NCBI GenBank assembly: GCA_945879625.1
Contig: CAMCVA010000014.1
Span: 1 to 51,193 of the forward strand
From: Flavobacterium psychrophilum
GTDB taxonomy: Bacteria > Bacteroidota > Bacteroidia > Flavobacteriales > Flavobacteriaceae
Length of the DNA stretch: 51,193 bases
Reading direction: 5' to 3'
The notes under the pieces were generated by a model. That model was not told the DNA's origin, did not search any database, and saw only the letters and a list, made by a program, of their open reading frames with translations. Every line of letters starts with the position of its first letter. Position 1 is the stretch's first letter. The translations under genes and the position numbers were made by a program. Positions 1 to 8,771 of the stretch are shown here, one piece after another.

Positions 1-293
1 TTGCGGTAGTCGTAATGTTTGATGGTGTTGGCGCGGGATTCGGCCATATGTTGAATGCCGCATTTGGAGATCAACTGAACCTGTTCGCGGGCGATGCTGC
101 TTTGTTTGAAGGCGGCGCCAAACTCGGCTTCGGTTGTGTATCCACCATAAATATCAGCATGATCAAAGCTGCTTATGTTGTTTTCGAGGCAGACGTGCAT
201 CGTGTGTTGCATCTGGGCGGTGGATAGTTTTTTGTCCCAAGCACCCCAATTCATGGTGCCGGCAACAATAGGAGAAAGCGAGGATTTGCTCAT
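1..293 (-). CDS. Aldo/keto reductase, N-terminal part only
   Basis: Reading leftward from the ATG at 293, an open frame of about 97 codons runs off the window edge, so only the N-terminus is present. It begins MSKSSLSPIVAGTMNWGAWD and continues with an FDHADIYGG stretch that fits the aldo/keto reductase pattern carrying the catalytic Asp and Tyr (D..A..YG). The family consists of NADPH-dependent TIM-barrel oxidoreductases of aldehydes and ketones, cytosolic; the substrate cannot be told here. It is divergent from moxR, with a 220-bp AT-rich spacer (294-513) in which I see no clear TAnnTTTG box. The family call is fairly safe; a subfamily such as YdhF-like is a guess. Confidence 0.8.
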   Translation of the reverse strand, partial: MSKSSLSPIVAGTMNWGAWDKKLSTAQMQHTMHVCLENNISSFDHADIYGGYTTEAEFGAAFKQSSIAREQVQLISKCGIQHMAESRANTIKHYDYR

Positions 294-513
294 GGTACAG
301 GAAATAAATATTAGTTGAATAACAAGCTAGTAGCTAAAAATAACGATTGAATTTTGAGTTCTTAAAATTAGCCAAAACGAATCACAAAAGAGCCTTAAAA
401 TAGTAGTGTTTATCGAAGTTTTAACCAATTTTTAACATCTTTCTTTTAAAAAAAAATTCAATTTGCACCACGTTAAAATTTAGAACCCAATTAATACTAA
501 TCGCAACCAAGAA

Positions 514-1518
514 ATGGAAGAAACAGCAGCAACGCTAGACATTAGAGCAATCAACGAAAAAATTGAAAGAGAAAGCGCTTTTATCGATTTGCTTAGCCTG
601 GAAATGAACAAAGTTATTGTCGGGCAAAAGCACATGGTAGAGCGTTTGTTAATCGGACTTTTAGGGCAAGGACATATTTTACTAGAAGGGGTGCCGGGAT
701 TGGCCAAAACATTAGCCATCAATACCCTGTCTCAGGCCGTTCAAGGGTCGTTTAGCCGCATCCAATTTACGCCTGATTTGCTTCCTGCCGACGTGGTAGG
801 AACCATGATTTACAACATCAAACAAAACGAATTTTCTATAAAAAAAGGTCCCATTTTTGCCAATTTTGTCTTGGCTGATGAGATCAACCGAGCGCCCGCC
901 AAAGTGCAATCGGCTTTGCTTGAAGCCATGCAAGAAAAACAAGTAACCATTGGCGATACCACCTTCAAATTGGACCGACCCTTTTTGGTATTGGCCACCC
1001 AAAACCCCATTGAACAAGAAGGAACCTATCCGTTGCCTGAAGCGCAGGTAGACCGTTTTATGCTCAAAACCGTGATTGACTACCCTAAAATGGACGAAGA
1101 GCGCTTGGTGATCCGCCAAAACTTGAAAGGCAGTTACGAAAAAGTAAACGCCGTTATTTCGGTGGAGCAAATTCTTAGAGCACAAGAAGCTGTGCGCGAA
1201 GTATACATGGATGAAAAAATTGAGAAATATATTTTAGATATCATTTTTGCCACGCGTTACCCCGAAAAATACAACCTAGAAAACCTCAAGCCGTTAATTA
1301 GTTTTGGATCCTCTCCCCGTGGAAGCATCAACTTGGCTACTGCTGCCAAATGTTATGCCTTCATCAAACGCCGGGGCTATGTGATTCCAGAAGATGTGCG
1401 CGCGGTAGTACACGATGTGTTGCGTCACCGTATTGGTGTGACTTATGAGGCCGAAGCCGAAAACATCACCTCGGTTGACATCATTAACAGAATTGTAAAC
1501 GAAGTAGAAGTTCCATAA
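514..1518 (+). CDS. moxR: MoxR-type AAA+ ATPase, first gene of the Bat operon
   Basis: A 334-residue AAA+ ATPase of the MoxR group. Walker A is GVPGLAKT at about residues 59-66, followed by a Walker B segment LADEINRAP and the sensor region ATQNPIEQEGTYPLPEAQ, which is typical of MoxR. Family members act as chaperone-like ATPases with VWA-domain partners; the next genes encode exactly such partners (DUF58, BatA, BatB). Cytosolic. It opens a plus-strand run of eight genes reaching 9515. The 81-bp spacer to the next gene (1519-1599) contains TTAGT/AACTAG repeats also found in other spacers of this window. Family assignment is secure; its client in Flavobacterium is unknown. Confidence 0.95.
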   Translation: MEETAATLDIRAINEKIERESAFIDLLSLEMNKVIVGQKHMVERLLIGLLGQGHILLEGVPGLAKTLAINTLSQAVQGSFSRIQFTPDLLPADVVGTMIYNIKQNEFSIKKGPIFANFVLADEINRAPAKVQSALLEAMQEKQVTIGDTTFKLDRPFLVLATQNPIEQEGTYPLPEAQVDRFMLKTVIDYPKMDEERLVIRQNLKGSYEKVNAVISVEQILRAQEAVREVYMDEKIEKYILDIIFATRYPEKYNLENLKPLISFGSSPRGSINLATAAKCYAFIKRRGYVIPEDVRAVVHDVLRHRIGVTYEAEAENITSVDIINRIVNEVEVP

Positions 1519-1599
1519 AAAGTAATTAGTAAATAGTAACTAGTACTTAGCTTTTGCTTTTTTCTAGTTACTTATCTCTTAGCACTTATCACTAAAAAA
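1519..1599 (+). repeat. TTAGTAA/AACTAG repeat spacer inside the Bat operon
   Basis: The gap between moxR and the DUF58 gene is made of variations on AGTAATTAGTAAATAGTAACTAG and its complement-like continuation (TAGTTACTTATCTC). Very similar wording occurs at 37654-37683 and 38249-38303, between other co-oriented genes. It looks like an interspersed simple repeat rather than a promoter. Function unknown. Confidence 0.6.
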
Positions 1600-2463
1600 A
1601 TGGAAACCAAAGACTTACTCAAAAAAGTTCGCAAAATAGAAATCAAAACCCGACGGTTGAGCGATCACCTGTTCTCGGGCGAATACCATACTTCCTTTAA
1701 GGGTCGTGGGATGACGTTTTCTGAGGTGCGTCAGTACCAATTTGGCGATGACATTCGCACCATTGACTGGAATGTGACGGCACGTTACAACGAACCCTAT
1801 GTTAAGGTATTTGAGGAAGAACGCGAACTCACCATGCTTTTAGTAGTGGATGTATCGGGTTCTGAAAGTTTTGGTACACAAGGAGATGTAAAACGCAACA
1901 TTGTAACTGAAATTGCCGCAACCATGGCGTTCTCGGCCACCCAAAACAACGACAAGATTGGCTTGATTTTATTCTCAGACCAAATTGAATTGTACATCCC
2001 GCCCAAAAAAGGCCGGTCACACGTATTGCGCATCATTCGGGAATTGATCGAGTTTACCCCCAAAAGCAAAAAAACAGATCTAGCCCAAGCCTTGCGGTTT
2101 TTATCGGCCACCCAAAAAAAGAAAGCCATTGTATTTATGATTTCTGATTTTATGGACCAGGCCTACGAACAACCGCTTAAAATTGCCGCCAAAAAACACG
2201 ACATCACTGGCATTCGCGTCTACGACAAACGCGAAGAATCGATGCCTAATATTGGAATGGTTCCTCTGCTCGACGCCGAAACAGGTGAACTGCAATTGGT
2301 GAATACCACAGCCAAAAGTGTACGTGTGGCCTTCGAAAAAAATTACTTGGAACGCACAGGATATTTCAAAGAAGTGTTCAGCAAATCGGGGGCTGGCGTT
2401 GTGCAAACCCGCGTGGACGAAAGTTATGTAACCAAATTATTGGGGTATTTTAAATCTAGATAA
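1600..2463 (+). CDS. DUF58 domain protein of the Bat operon
   Basis: A 287-residue DUF58 protein. The diagnostic segment GDDIRTIDWNVTAR lies at about residues 49-62, and a VWA-like metal site DVSGS at 84-88. No signal peptide or membrane segment is evident, so it is probably cytosolic or peripheral, working with the MoxR ATPase encoded just upstream. DUF58 proteins nearly always sit directly after moxR. The molecular role is not established; a scaffold or adaptor for the membrane-anchored VWA proteins BatA and BatB is an inference from context. Confidence 0.93.
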   Translation: METKDLLKKVRKIEIKTRRLSDHLFSGEYHTSFKGRGMTFSEVRQYQFGDDIRTIDWNVTARYNEPYVKVFEEERELTMLLVVDVSGSESFGTQGDVKRNIVTEIAATMAFSATQNNDKIGLILFSDQIELYIPPKKGRSHVLRIIRELIEFTPKSKKTDLAQALRFLSATQKKKAIVFMISDFMDQAYEQPLKIAAKKHDITGIRVYDKREESMPNIGMVPLLDAETGELQLVNTTAKSVRVAFEKNYLERTGYFKEVFSKSGAGVVQTRVDESYVTKLLGYFKSR

Positions 2464-2491
2464 CCCAAAACAGCGCGAGTATACGCAACGT

Positions 2492-4135
2492 ATGAAAAAG
2501 AAAATGAAACTAACAACCTATATCGCTTTACTGTTTTTTGGTGCAGTGGTTTTTGCCCAACAAAAGCCATTGACTACCTCGATTAATGTGAAGCAAAATA
2601 AAATCGGGGCCGAATTCAAATTGAGTTTGAAGGCGATCGCCGATACCTCAGCACGCGTGGTGTTTCCTAAACTTAAAAATGTGGGTGCACTCGAGGTGAT
2701 TCAATCCTATCCGGTAGATACCGTTTGGAAAGACCGCCTATACGAATTGGTGAAAACCTATGGACTCACCCAATTTGACAGTGGAACCTATACGCTACCG
2801 GCCGTAAAAATTCTCATTAACAACAAGCCGTTTTATTCAGACAGCCTGCGCGTGCAAGTAGCCAATGTGGTGGTCGATACGCTCAAGCAAAAAATGTTTG
2901 ACATCAAACCCATTGCCCAAGGCACCTCAAGTTACCGCTGGATTTGGACACTTTTGCTCGTTTTAGTGCTTTTGGCTGCTGCCGGATATGGCGTATATTG
3001 GTGGCGCAAACGCAAGCAAAATACAGTCGAGGCAGCTGAAGAGGCAAAATCACCCATCGAAAAAGCCACCAACATGCTCAATGTACTAGAGAAAAAACAA
3101 CTCTGGCAAAAAGGAGAAGTAAAATCCTATTACAGCGAACTCACGGCCATCGCCCGAAATTACATCGAAGAAGCCATTGCCATTCCTGCCATGGAAAGCA
3201 CCACCGCCGAACTCATTGCCGCTTTGCAAAATGCGTCAAAGCATAGGAAAATGGAGCTCACTGCAGAGACCATCGAAAATTTGGAGCGCGTACTTAAACA
3301 AGCCGATTTGGTAAAATTTGCCAAATCAAAACCACTTGATTTTGAAATTACCGAAGACCGCAAAAAAATAGAAAAAGCCATCGTCACGTTAGACAGCGCA
3401 ATTCCTACTGTAGAAGAAAACGAAGAAGAATCGGCGCTCAACGAATTGCAACGCCAGCAACAATTGCAACTGCAAGCGGCCAAAGCACGCAAACGCCGCA
3501 ACCAACGTATCGCCGCTTCAGTCCTGGGATTGGTGCTGCTGGTGCTGGGCTATTTTATTGCCGCCAAAGGATTTACCGATGTAAAAGACACCTTGATTCG
3601 CAAAGAAAGTAAGTTGTTGCTCGAGGGCGAATGGGTGCAAAGCGAATATGGGAATCCCGCCGTGCGCTTGGAAACTCCCAAAGTTTTGGTGCGTACCGAT
3701 TTATCCAAAACACTGCCCAAAAATGGGATGGCACTTATCAAAGAGATGCAGTCATTTGTGGAAGGAAAATGGGGAGATGCCTTTTATGTGATGGTGAATA
3801 CCATACATTACCAAAAAGAAACCGAAATAGATCTCGACAAATCGATAGACGTTACCATAGATTTATTGGAAAGTTTAGGCGCCCAAAACATGTTGGTGAA
3901 ACAAGAGGAGTTTCAAACCAAACAAGGCGTTTCGGGCCGAAAAGGCTACGGTACTTTTGTTTTGCTCAACACCATAACCAAATCGAGCACCACCTATTAT
4001 TATGAAGTCTTGCTTTTTGGGCAAGACGGCGGATTGCAGCAATTGGTGTTGGTACACGAAGAAGGCGACGCCTATGCCAACGCGATTGCCGAGCGCATTT
4101 TGAATTCGGTTGAACTGAAACAAGCTACACCCTAA
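2492..4135 (+). CDS. Two-TM Bat-operon protein with BatD-like N-terminal domain
   Basis: A 547-residue protein with no standard name. Residues 1-22 form a signal peptide ending FAQQ. Residues about 25-140 resemble the beta-rich N-terminal domain of BatD (VKQNKIGAEFKLSL here; VSKNSLGLNERLRI in BatD). A membrane segment follows at about 148-168, then a cytosolic helical region with a K/R-rich stretch near 325-335, a second membrane segment at about 338-357, and a 180-residue C-terminal domain I do not recognise. It starts 28 bp after the DUF58 gene and its stop overlaps the batA start (TAATG). Placement argues for a structural part of the Bat membrane complex. Function is inferred only. Confidence 0.8.
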   Translation: MKKKMKLTTYIALLFFGAVVFAQQKPLTTSINVKQNKIGAEFKLSLKAIADTSARVVFPKLKNVGALEVIQSYPVDTVWKDRLYELVKTYGLTQFDSGTYTLPAVKILINNKPFYSDSLRVQVANVVVDTLKQKMFDIKPIAQGTSSYRWIWTLLLVLVLLAAAGYGVYWWRKRKQNTVEAAEEAKSPIEKATNMLNVLEKKQLWQKGEVKSYYSELTAIARNYIEEAIAIPAMESTTAELIAALQNASKHRKMELTAETIENLERVLKQADLVKFAKSKPLDFEITEDRKKIEKAIVTLDSAIPTVEENEEESALNELQRQQQLQLQAAKARKRRNQRIAASVLGLVLLVLGYFIAAKGFTDVKDTLIRKESKLLLEGEWVQSEYGNPAVRLETPKVLVRTDLSKTLPKNGMALIKEMQSFVEGKWGDAFYVMVNTIHYQKETEIDLDKSIDVTIDLLESLGAQNMLVKQEEFQTKQGVSGRKGYGTFVLLNTITKSSTTYYYEVLLFGQDGGLQQLVLVHEEGDAYANAIAERILNSVELKQATP

Positions 4136-5136
4136 TGAAAAACGTCACCTTTTTTCACCCTGAGTTTTTCTGGTTGTTGCTCCTGCTCCCAGTGGCGGCC
4201 GCGTGGTTGTATTGGAAACGCAAACAACAAGCGGCTACTTTGTCGATGAGTTCATTGCAAGGATTCCAGAGTTCGCCATCGATTTTAGCCAAATTACAGC
4301 CGGTACTTCCCGCTTTGCGATTGACGGCACTCGCTTGTTTGATTATAGCCATGGCCCGACCACGCACCGTTGATGTGACCAATAAAACCAAAACCACCAA
4401 AGGAATTGACATCGTGATTGCGGTAGACGTTTCAGGCAGTATGTTGGCCAAGGATTTAAAACCCAACCGCATGGAGGCCTTGAAACGCGTGGCCGCCGAC
4501 TTTGTGCAAGAACGTCCCAACGACCGCATTGGTTTGGTGGTGTATGCCGCCGAGGCCTATACCAAAACGCCCGTTACCAGCGACAAAGGCATCATCTTGG
4601 ACGCGGTGTCGAGCATCAAATACGACAATGTATTGCAAGACGGAACCGGGATAGGCATGGGACTTACTACCGCGGTGAATCGACTCAAAGAAAGCAAAGC
4701 AAAAAGCAAAGTAATTATTTTGCTCACCGACGGAGTAAACAACGCCGGATTCATAGAGCCCGAAACCGCCTCGGACATTGCCCAACAATATGGCATTAAA
4801 GTGTATACCATTGGAATTGGAACCAACGGCATGGCCGAATTTCCCTATGCGATTGCGCCCAACGGCCAATTTTTGTTTCGGATGATGCAGGTGGAAATTG
4901 ATGAAAAACTCATGAAAAGCATTGCCCGTAAAACCGGCGGAAAATATTTTAGAGCGACCAGTAATTCAAAATTGGCACAGATTTACAATGAAATCAATAA
5001 GCTAGAAACCACCGAGATTGAAGAACTTCGTTTTTATGATTATGACGAAAAATACCGTTCTTGGGTAATGCTAGCCGGAATTTGTTTGCTGCTCGAATTT
5101 GGATTGCGCAACACGATATATAAAAGTTTTATTTAG
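4135..5136 (+). CDS. batA: BatA, membrane-anchored VWA protein
   Basis: A 333-residue protein with an N-terminal membrane segment (about 10-27, FFWLLLLLPVAAAWLYW), a second at about 60-76, a von Willebrand A domain, and a C-terminal membrane helix at about 305-323. The MIDAS motif DVSGS is complete at residues 98-102. This is the normal BatA topology: VWA domain on one face of the inner membrane between N- and C-terminal anchors. The start overlaps the preceding stop by one base, and batB begins three bases after its stop, so translation is probably coupled. Bat proteins have been linked to oxidative-stress tolerance in Bacteroides; their biochemical role is unsettled. Confidence 0.93.
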   Translation: MKNVTFFHPEFFWLLLLLPVAAAWLYWKRKQQAATLSMSSLQGFQSSPSILAKLQPVLPALRLTALACLIIAMARPRTVDVTNKTKTTKGIDIVIAVDVSGSMLAKDLKPNRMEALKRVAADFVQERPNDRIGLVVYAAEAYTKTPVTSDKGIILDAVSSIKYDNVLQDGTGIGMGLTTAVNRLKESKAKSKVIILLTDGVNNAGFIEPETASDIAQQYGIKVYTIGIGTNGMAEFPYAIAPNGQFLFRMMQVEIDEKLMKSIARKTGGKYFRATSNSKLAQIYNEINKLETTEIEELRFYDYDEKYRSWVMLAGICLLLEFGLRNTIYKSFI

Positions 5137-5139
5137 GCT

Positions 5140-6177
5140 ATGTACGAATTAGAAGAACAAAAATACCTGTACTTACTGCTCTTGCTTCCGCTGATGGCCT
5201 TGCTGTTTCTTTATGTGCAGTATTGGAAACGCAAAAAACAACGCGAATTTGGAGACCTCGTTTTGGTGGCCAAATTGAGTCCAGAAAAATCACAGTTTAA
5301 ATCAATCTTGAAATTTGTGGTCTTGGTTTTGGCCTTGGCGTCGCTAATTATGGCGTTGGTCAATCCCAAAATGGGAACCAAAATGGAAACCATCAAACGG
5401 GAAGGCATTGATATTGTATTTGCCGTAGACGTGTCCAAAAGTATGTTGGCCGAAGACGTAGCGCCTAGCCGATTAGAAAAAAGCAAGCAATTGGTGTCGC
5501 AAATCATCAACCAATTGGGCAATGACCGCATTGGAATCGTAGCCTACGCCGGATCAGCATTTCCGGTTTTGCCCATCACCACCGATTATGGCGTAGCCAA
5601 GATGTTTTTGCAAAGCATGAACACCAATATGGTTTCTTCGCAAGGTACTTCGCTCGATGAGGCCATCAACTTGTCAGGAACCTTTTTTGACAAAAGCAAC
5701 AAAACCAGTAAACTCGTAATTCTCATCTCTGATGGAGAAGACCACTCTGAAGGTGCCGAAGATGCAGCGGCAGAGGCCACTAAAATGGGTATGAAAATTA
5801 TTACCATCGGAGTAGGAACGCCCAAAGGGGGTCCGATTCCGCTCAAACAAAATGGAGTGGTGCAAAGTTTTAAACGCGACCAAAACAACGAAGTGGTGAT
5901 CACCAAACTCAACGCTGAAAGTCTAGAGTCGATTGCCAAAGCCACCAAGGGAATGTACATCAACGGAAATCAAACCAAAGCCGTGCTTGAAAAAATTAAA
6001 AAAGCGCTCGATACCATCCAAAAAACTGAATTTGAAGCCACGCAAATGGCCAATTATCAATCGCAATTTCAGTGGTTTATTGGGCTGGCCATCTTGCTTT
6101 TGGTACTCGACTTGTTCTTGTTGGAGCGCACCACCGCTTGGATTAAAAAACTGAATTTATTTAATGAAAAACAATAA
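5140..6177 (+). CDS. batB: BatB, membrane-anchored VWA protein
   Basis: A 345-residue paralogue of BatA with the same plan: membrane segments at about 10-27 and 57-75, a VWA domain, and a C-terminal helix at about 318-335. The MIDAS motif reads DVSKS (97-101), keeping the Asp and both Ser ligands. It begins three bases after batA and overlaps batC by 14 bases. BatA and BatB probably form a heteromeric VWA pair in the inner membrane acted on by the MoxR ATPase; this is inferred from operon structure and from other moxR-VWA systems. Confidence 0.92.
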   Translation: MYELEEQKYLYLLLLLPLMALLFLYVQYWKRKKQREFGDLVLVAKLSPEKSQFKSILKFVVLVLALASLIMALVNPKMGTKMETIKREGIDIVFAVDVSKSMLAEDVAPSRLEKSKQLVSQIINQLGNDRIGIVAYAGSAFPVLPITTDYGVAKMFLQSMNTNMVSSQGTSLDEAINLSGTFFDKSNKTSKLVILISDGEDHSEGAEDAAAEATKMGMKIITIGVGTPKGGPIPLKQNGVVQSFKRDQNNEVVITKLNAESLESIAKATKGMYINGNQTKAVLEKIKKALDTIQKTEFEATQMANYQSQFQWFIGLAILLLVLDLFLLERTTAWIKKLNLFNEKQ

Positions 6178-6970
6178 CCCAAACCCGTTGTCTTTCGTTG
6201 AAAAACAGCGAAAAAACGTGCTAATTCTTTGCTTGCTTTTGCTTGCTTTTGGCGCAAATGCCCAAGAGAAAGACCGCAATTTTTCGGAAGCTAATGCAGC
6301 TTTTGCCGATAAAAAATATGCCGATGCCGAAGCCAATTACCGGATCTCCAAATCAAAGGCCAAGCAAAAAGCATTGGCCGCCTACAATTTGGGGAATGCC
6401 ATCTACAAGCAAAATCAGCCCAGTGAAGCCAAATATGCCTACATCGACGCAGTAGAAAAATCGAATTCACGTAGCCAAAAACACAATGCCTTTCACAACT
6501 TGGGCAATGTATACCTGAAAGAAAAAAAATATGCCGAAGCTGTTTCGGCTTTTAAAGACGCTTTGCGCAACGACCCCACCGACGAAGAATCGCGCTACAA
6601 TTTGGCCTTGGCAAAAAAATTATTAAAAGACAATCCGCCGCCCAAAGACGACAAAAAAGACAACAAAAAAGACAAAAACAAGGACAAGAAAGACGACAAA
6701 AAAGACCAAAAAAACCAAGATAAAAAGGACGACAAAAACAAAGGCGACCAAGACAAGAAGGACAATAAAAAAGATCAGGGCAAAAACCCAGACAACAAAG
6801 ACCAAAAAGATCCATCGCAAGGACAGCCCAAACCAAAGCCGGGTGGCATCTCGAAAGAGCGCTTGCAAAATTTGCTCGACGCAGTAAACAACGAAGAGAA
6901 AAAAATCCAGGACAAAGTGAATGCCAAAAAAATTAAAGGCAAACCCGTTCAAACCGAGAAAGACTGGTAA
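6164..6970 (+). CDS. batC: BatC, TPR protein with Lys/Asp-rich tail
   Basis: A 268-residue protein. A hydrophobic segment near residues 15-28 ends in an ANAQ-type signal cleavage site, followed by three or so tetratricopeptide repeats (about 35-150; for example AAYNLGNAIYKQ and AFHNLGNVYLKE). Residues about 155-225 are almost wholly K, D, N and Q, then a short charged C-terminus. TPRs imply protein binding, presumably to other Bat proteins, in the periplasm. The start at 6164 overlaps batB by 14 bases. The low-complexity tail is encoded by near-repeats of GACAAAAAAGAC, a sequence likely to vary in length between strains. Confidence 0.9.
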   Translation: MKNNNPNPLSFVEKQRKNVLILCLLLLAFGANAQEKDRNFSEANAAFADKKYADAEANYRISKSKAKQKALAAYNLGNAIYKQNQPSEAKYAYIDAVEKSNSRSQKHNAFHNLGNVYLKEKKYAEAVSAFKDALRNDPTDEESRYNLALAKKLLKDNPPPKDDKKDNKKDKNKDKKDDKKDQKNQDKKDDKNKGDQDKKDNKKDQGKNPDNKDQKDPSQGQPKPKPGGISKERLQNLLDAVNNEEKKIQDKVNAKKIKGKPVQTEKDW

Positions 6971-6988
6971 TACATTGACGAATTGACT

Positions 6989-8749
6989 ATGAAAAAGCAG
7001 GTTTTATTTTTATTAATCAGTTGCCAAGCCCTTTTTGCCCAAGTGCAATTTGAGGCCAAGGTGAGCAAAAACAGTTTGGGGCTAAACGAGCGCTTGCGCA
7101 TTGATTTTACCATGAATGCCGACGGTGATAATTTTACCCCACCCAATTTTGAAGGCTTTCGCATCGTGGCTGGGCCAAGTCAACAGGTGAGTCAATCCTG
7201 GGTTAATGGTCGGAGTTCGTTTAACAAATCTTATTCCTACTATTTGCTCCCTTCGCAAAAAGGTGCGCTCACCATCAAACAAGCTTCGGTGGAGATTAAT
7301 GGACAGATTTACAAAACCAATCCCATAAAAATCAACGTAACGGGCGCAGTTGAGCAGCCACGAGACCCCAACGACGAACCGCAAATCTCGGCGGCAGACG
7401 CCATTCATTTGGTAGCTGAAATTTCGAAGGGAAATCCCTACGTGAATGAGCCCATTACCGTGGTGTACAAATTGTATTTTAGTTACAACATTGGCATAAC
7501 CAATTGGCGCGAACTCAACAAACCCAAGTACAATGATTTTTGGAGCCAAAATATCGATATCAAACAATTGGTAGCCGAAGAAGGTAAATACAACGGCGAA
7601 CGCTTTCGCTATGTGGTGCTGCGAAAAACCGTCTTGTATCCACAAAAATCGGGTAAATTAGAAATTGAACCGCTTTCGCTCGACATTGATTTGCAGGTGC
7701 CTACCAACCGCCGAAACATTTTTGGCCAAGTACAGGTAGTCAATGACAACCGCCGGGTATCGGCTGGAAGCAAAACCATTAGCGTAAAATCGCTGCCAGA
7801 AGCCGGAAAACCAATTGATTTTTCGGGAGCTGTGGGCCGATTTAATTTTGTGGCAAAACCCAGCAAAACTCAGTTAAAAAGTGGCGAATCGCTCGATTTG
7901 AAAGTAGCAGTTTCGGGAACGGGGAATCTCAAATTGTTTACGCTACCCAAACCGGTGGTGCCCAACTCCATTGAGATGTATGATCCGGTGCACAACGAAC
8001 AAGTGCAAACGCCTTTGAGCGGCATGAACGGCAGTATTACCGATACCTACACCTTGATTCCGCAGTTTAAAGGCAAATACCCTATTAAGCCCATGCAGTT
8101 TTCGTATTTTGATTTGGGTACAGGCAAGTACAAAACCATTACTTCTCCAGAAATTGTGGTCGATGTGTTGGATGGCCCAAGCTCATCAGCTGCTACAAAC
8201 GAACCTATCGCGTCGGCCCAATCGGCCAAAAATACGCTGTCAGCTGCCGATCAATTTAAATATGTGAAACTCAAAACTTCTTTGCAGTCTACTCACCGAT
8301 CAGACTTTTTGGGCTCTAGATTGTTTTACATCCTCTTGTTTTTGCCTGCCTTCTTAATTCCCGTGATTGTATTTTTCAAAAAGAAAAAGGCCGCTATTGA
8401 CGGCGATATAGTGGGCAACCGGATTAAAAAATCCAATCAATTGGCCAAGAAATATTTGTTGGAAGCCAAAAAACAAATGCCCAACAAGGAGTTGTTTTAC
8501 ATTGCCCTCGAAAAATCGATGCACAACTTTTTGAAAGCCAAATTACATATCGAGACATCCGAGATGAGCAAAGACACGATTGCCCATTTGTTGCAATCCA
8601 AAACTGCATCGGCTGATACAATTACTTCCTTTATTTCGCTCATGAAAAACTGCGAATTTGCGCGTTATGCCCCTTCCTCATCTGTTGCAATCGAGCAAGA
8701 TTTTCACAAAGCCGAAGCAGTATTGGCCGCCTTAGAAAAACAATTGTAA
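6989..8749 (+). CDS. batD: BatD, large periplasmic/membrane protein
   Basis: A 586-residue protein counted from the ATG at 6989; a TTG two codons upstream is also open but less likely. Signal peptide residues 1-17 (LFLLISCQALFAQ), then several beta-sandwich (Ig-like) domains typical of BatD/oxygen-tolerance proteins, a membrane helix at about 442-460 (FYILLFLPAFLIPVIVFF) and a cytosolic helical tail. Start is 18 bp after batC and the stop 22 bp before batE. BatD is expected to project into the periplasm from the inner membrane and interact with BatA/BatB. No enzymatic motif is visible. Confidence 0.93.
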   Translation: MKKQVLFLLISCQALFAQVQFEAKVSKNSLGLNERLRIDFTMNADGDNFTPPNFEGFRIVAGPSQQVSQSWVNGRSSFNKSYSYYLLPSQKGALTIKQASVEINGQIYKTNPIKINVTGAVEQPRDPNDEPQISAADAIHLVAEISKGNPYVNEPITVVYKLYFSYNIGITNWRELNKPKYNDFWSQNIDIKQLVAEEGKYNGERFRYVVLRKTVLYPQKSGKLEIEPLSLDIDLQVPTNRRNIFGQVQVVNDNRRVSAGSKTISVKSLPEAGKPIDFSGAVGRFNFVAKPSKTQLKSGESLDLKVAVSGTGNLKLFTLPKPVVPNSIEMYDPVHNEQVQTPLSGMNGSITDTYTLIPQFKGKYPIKPMQFSYFDLGTGKYKTITSPEIVVDVLDGPSSSAATNEPIASAQSAKNTLSAADQFKYVKLKTSLQSTHRSDFLGSRLFYILLFLPAFLIPVIVFFKKKKAAIDGDIVGNRIKKSNQLAKKYLLEAKKQMPNKELFYIALEKSMHNFLKAKLHIETSEMSKDTIAHLLQSKTASADTITSFISLMKNCEFARYAPSSSVAIEQDFHKAEAVLAALEKQL

Positions 8750-8771
8750 CCCCGATCTAAACGAAACGACT

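Noticed and set aside
2101..2406. Minus-strand open frames inside the Bat genes (for example 712-1185, 2101-2406, 6623-6952)
   Set aside because: They lie wholly within well-supported plus-strand genes and look like out-of-frame shadows; the 6623-6952 one is the antisense of the Lys/Asp-rich tail.
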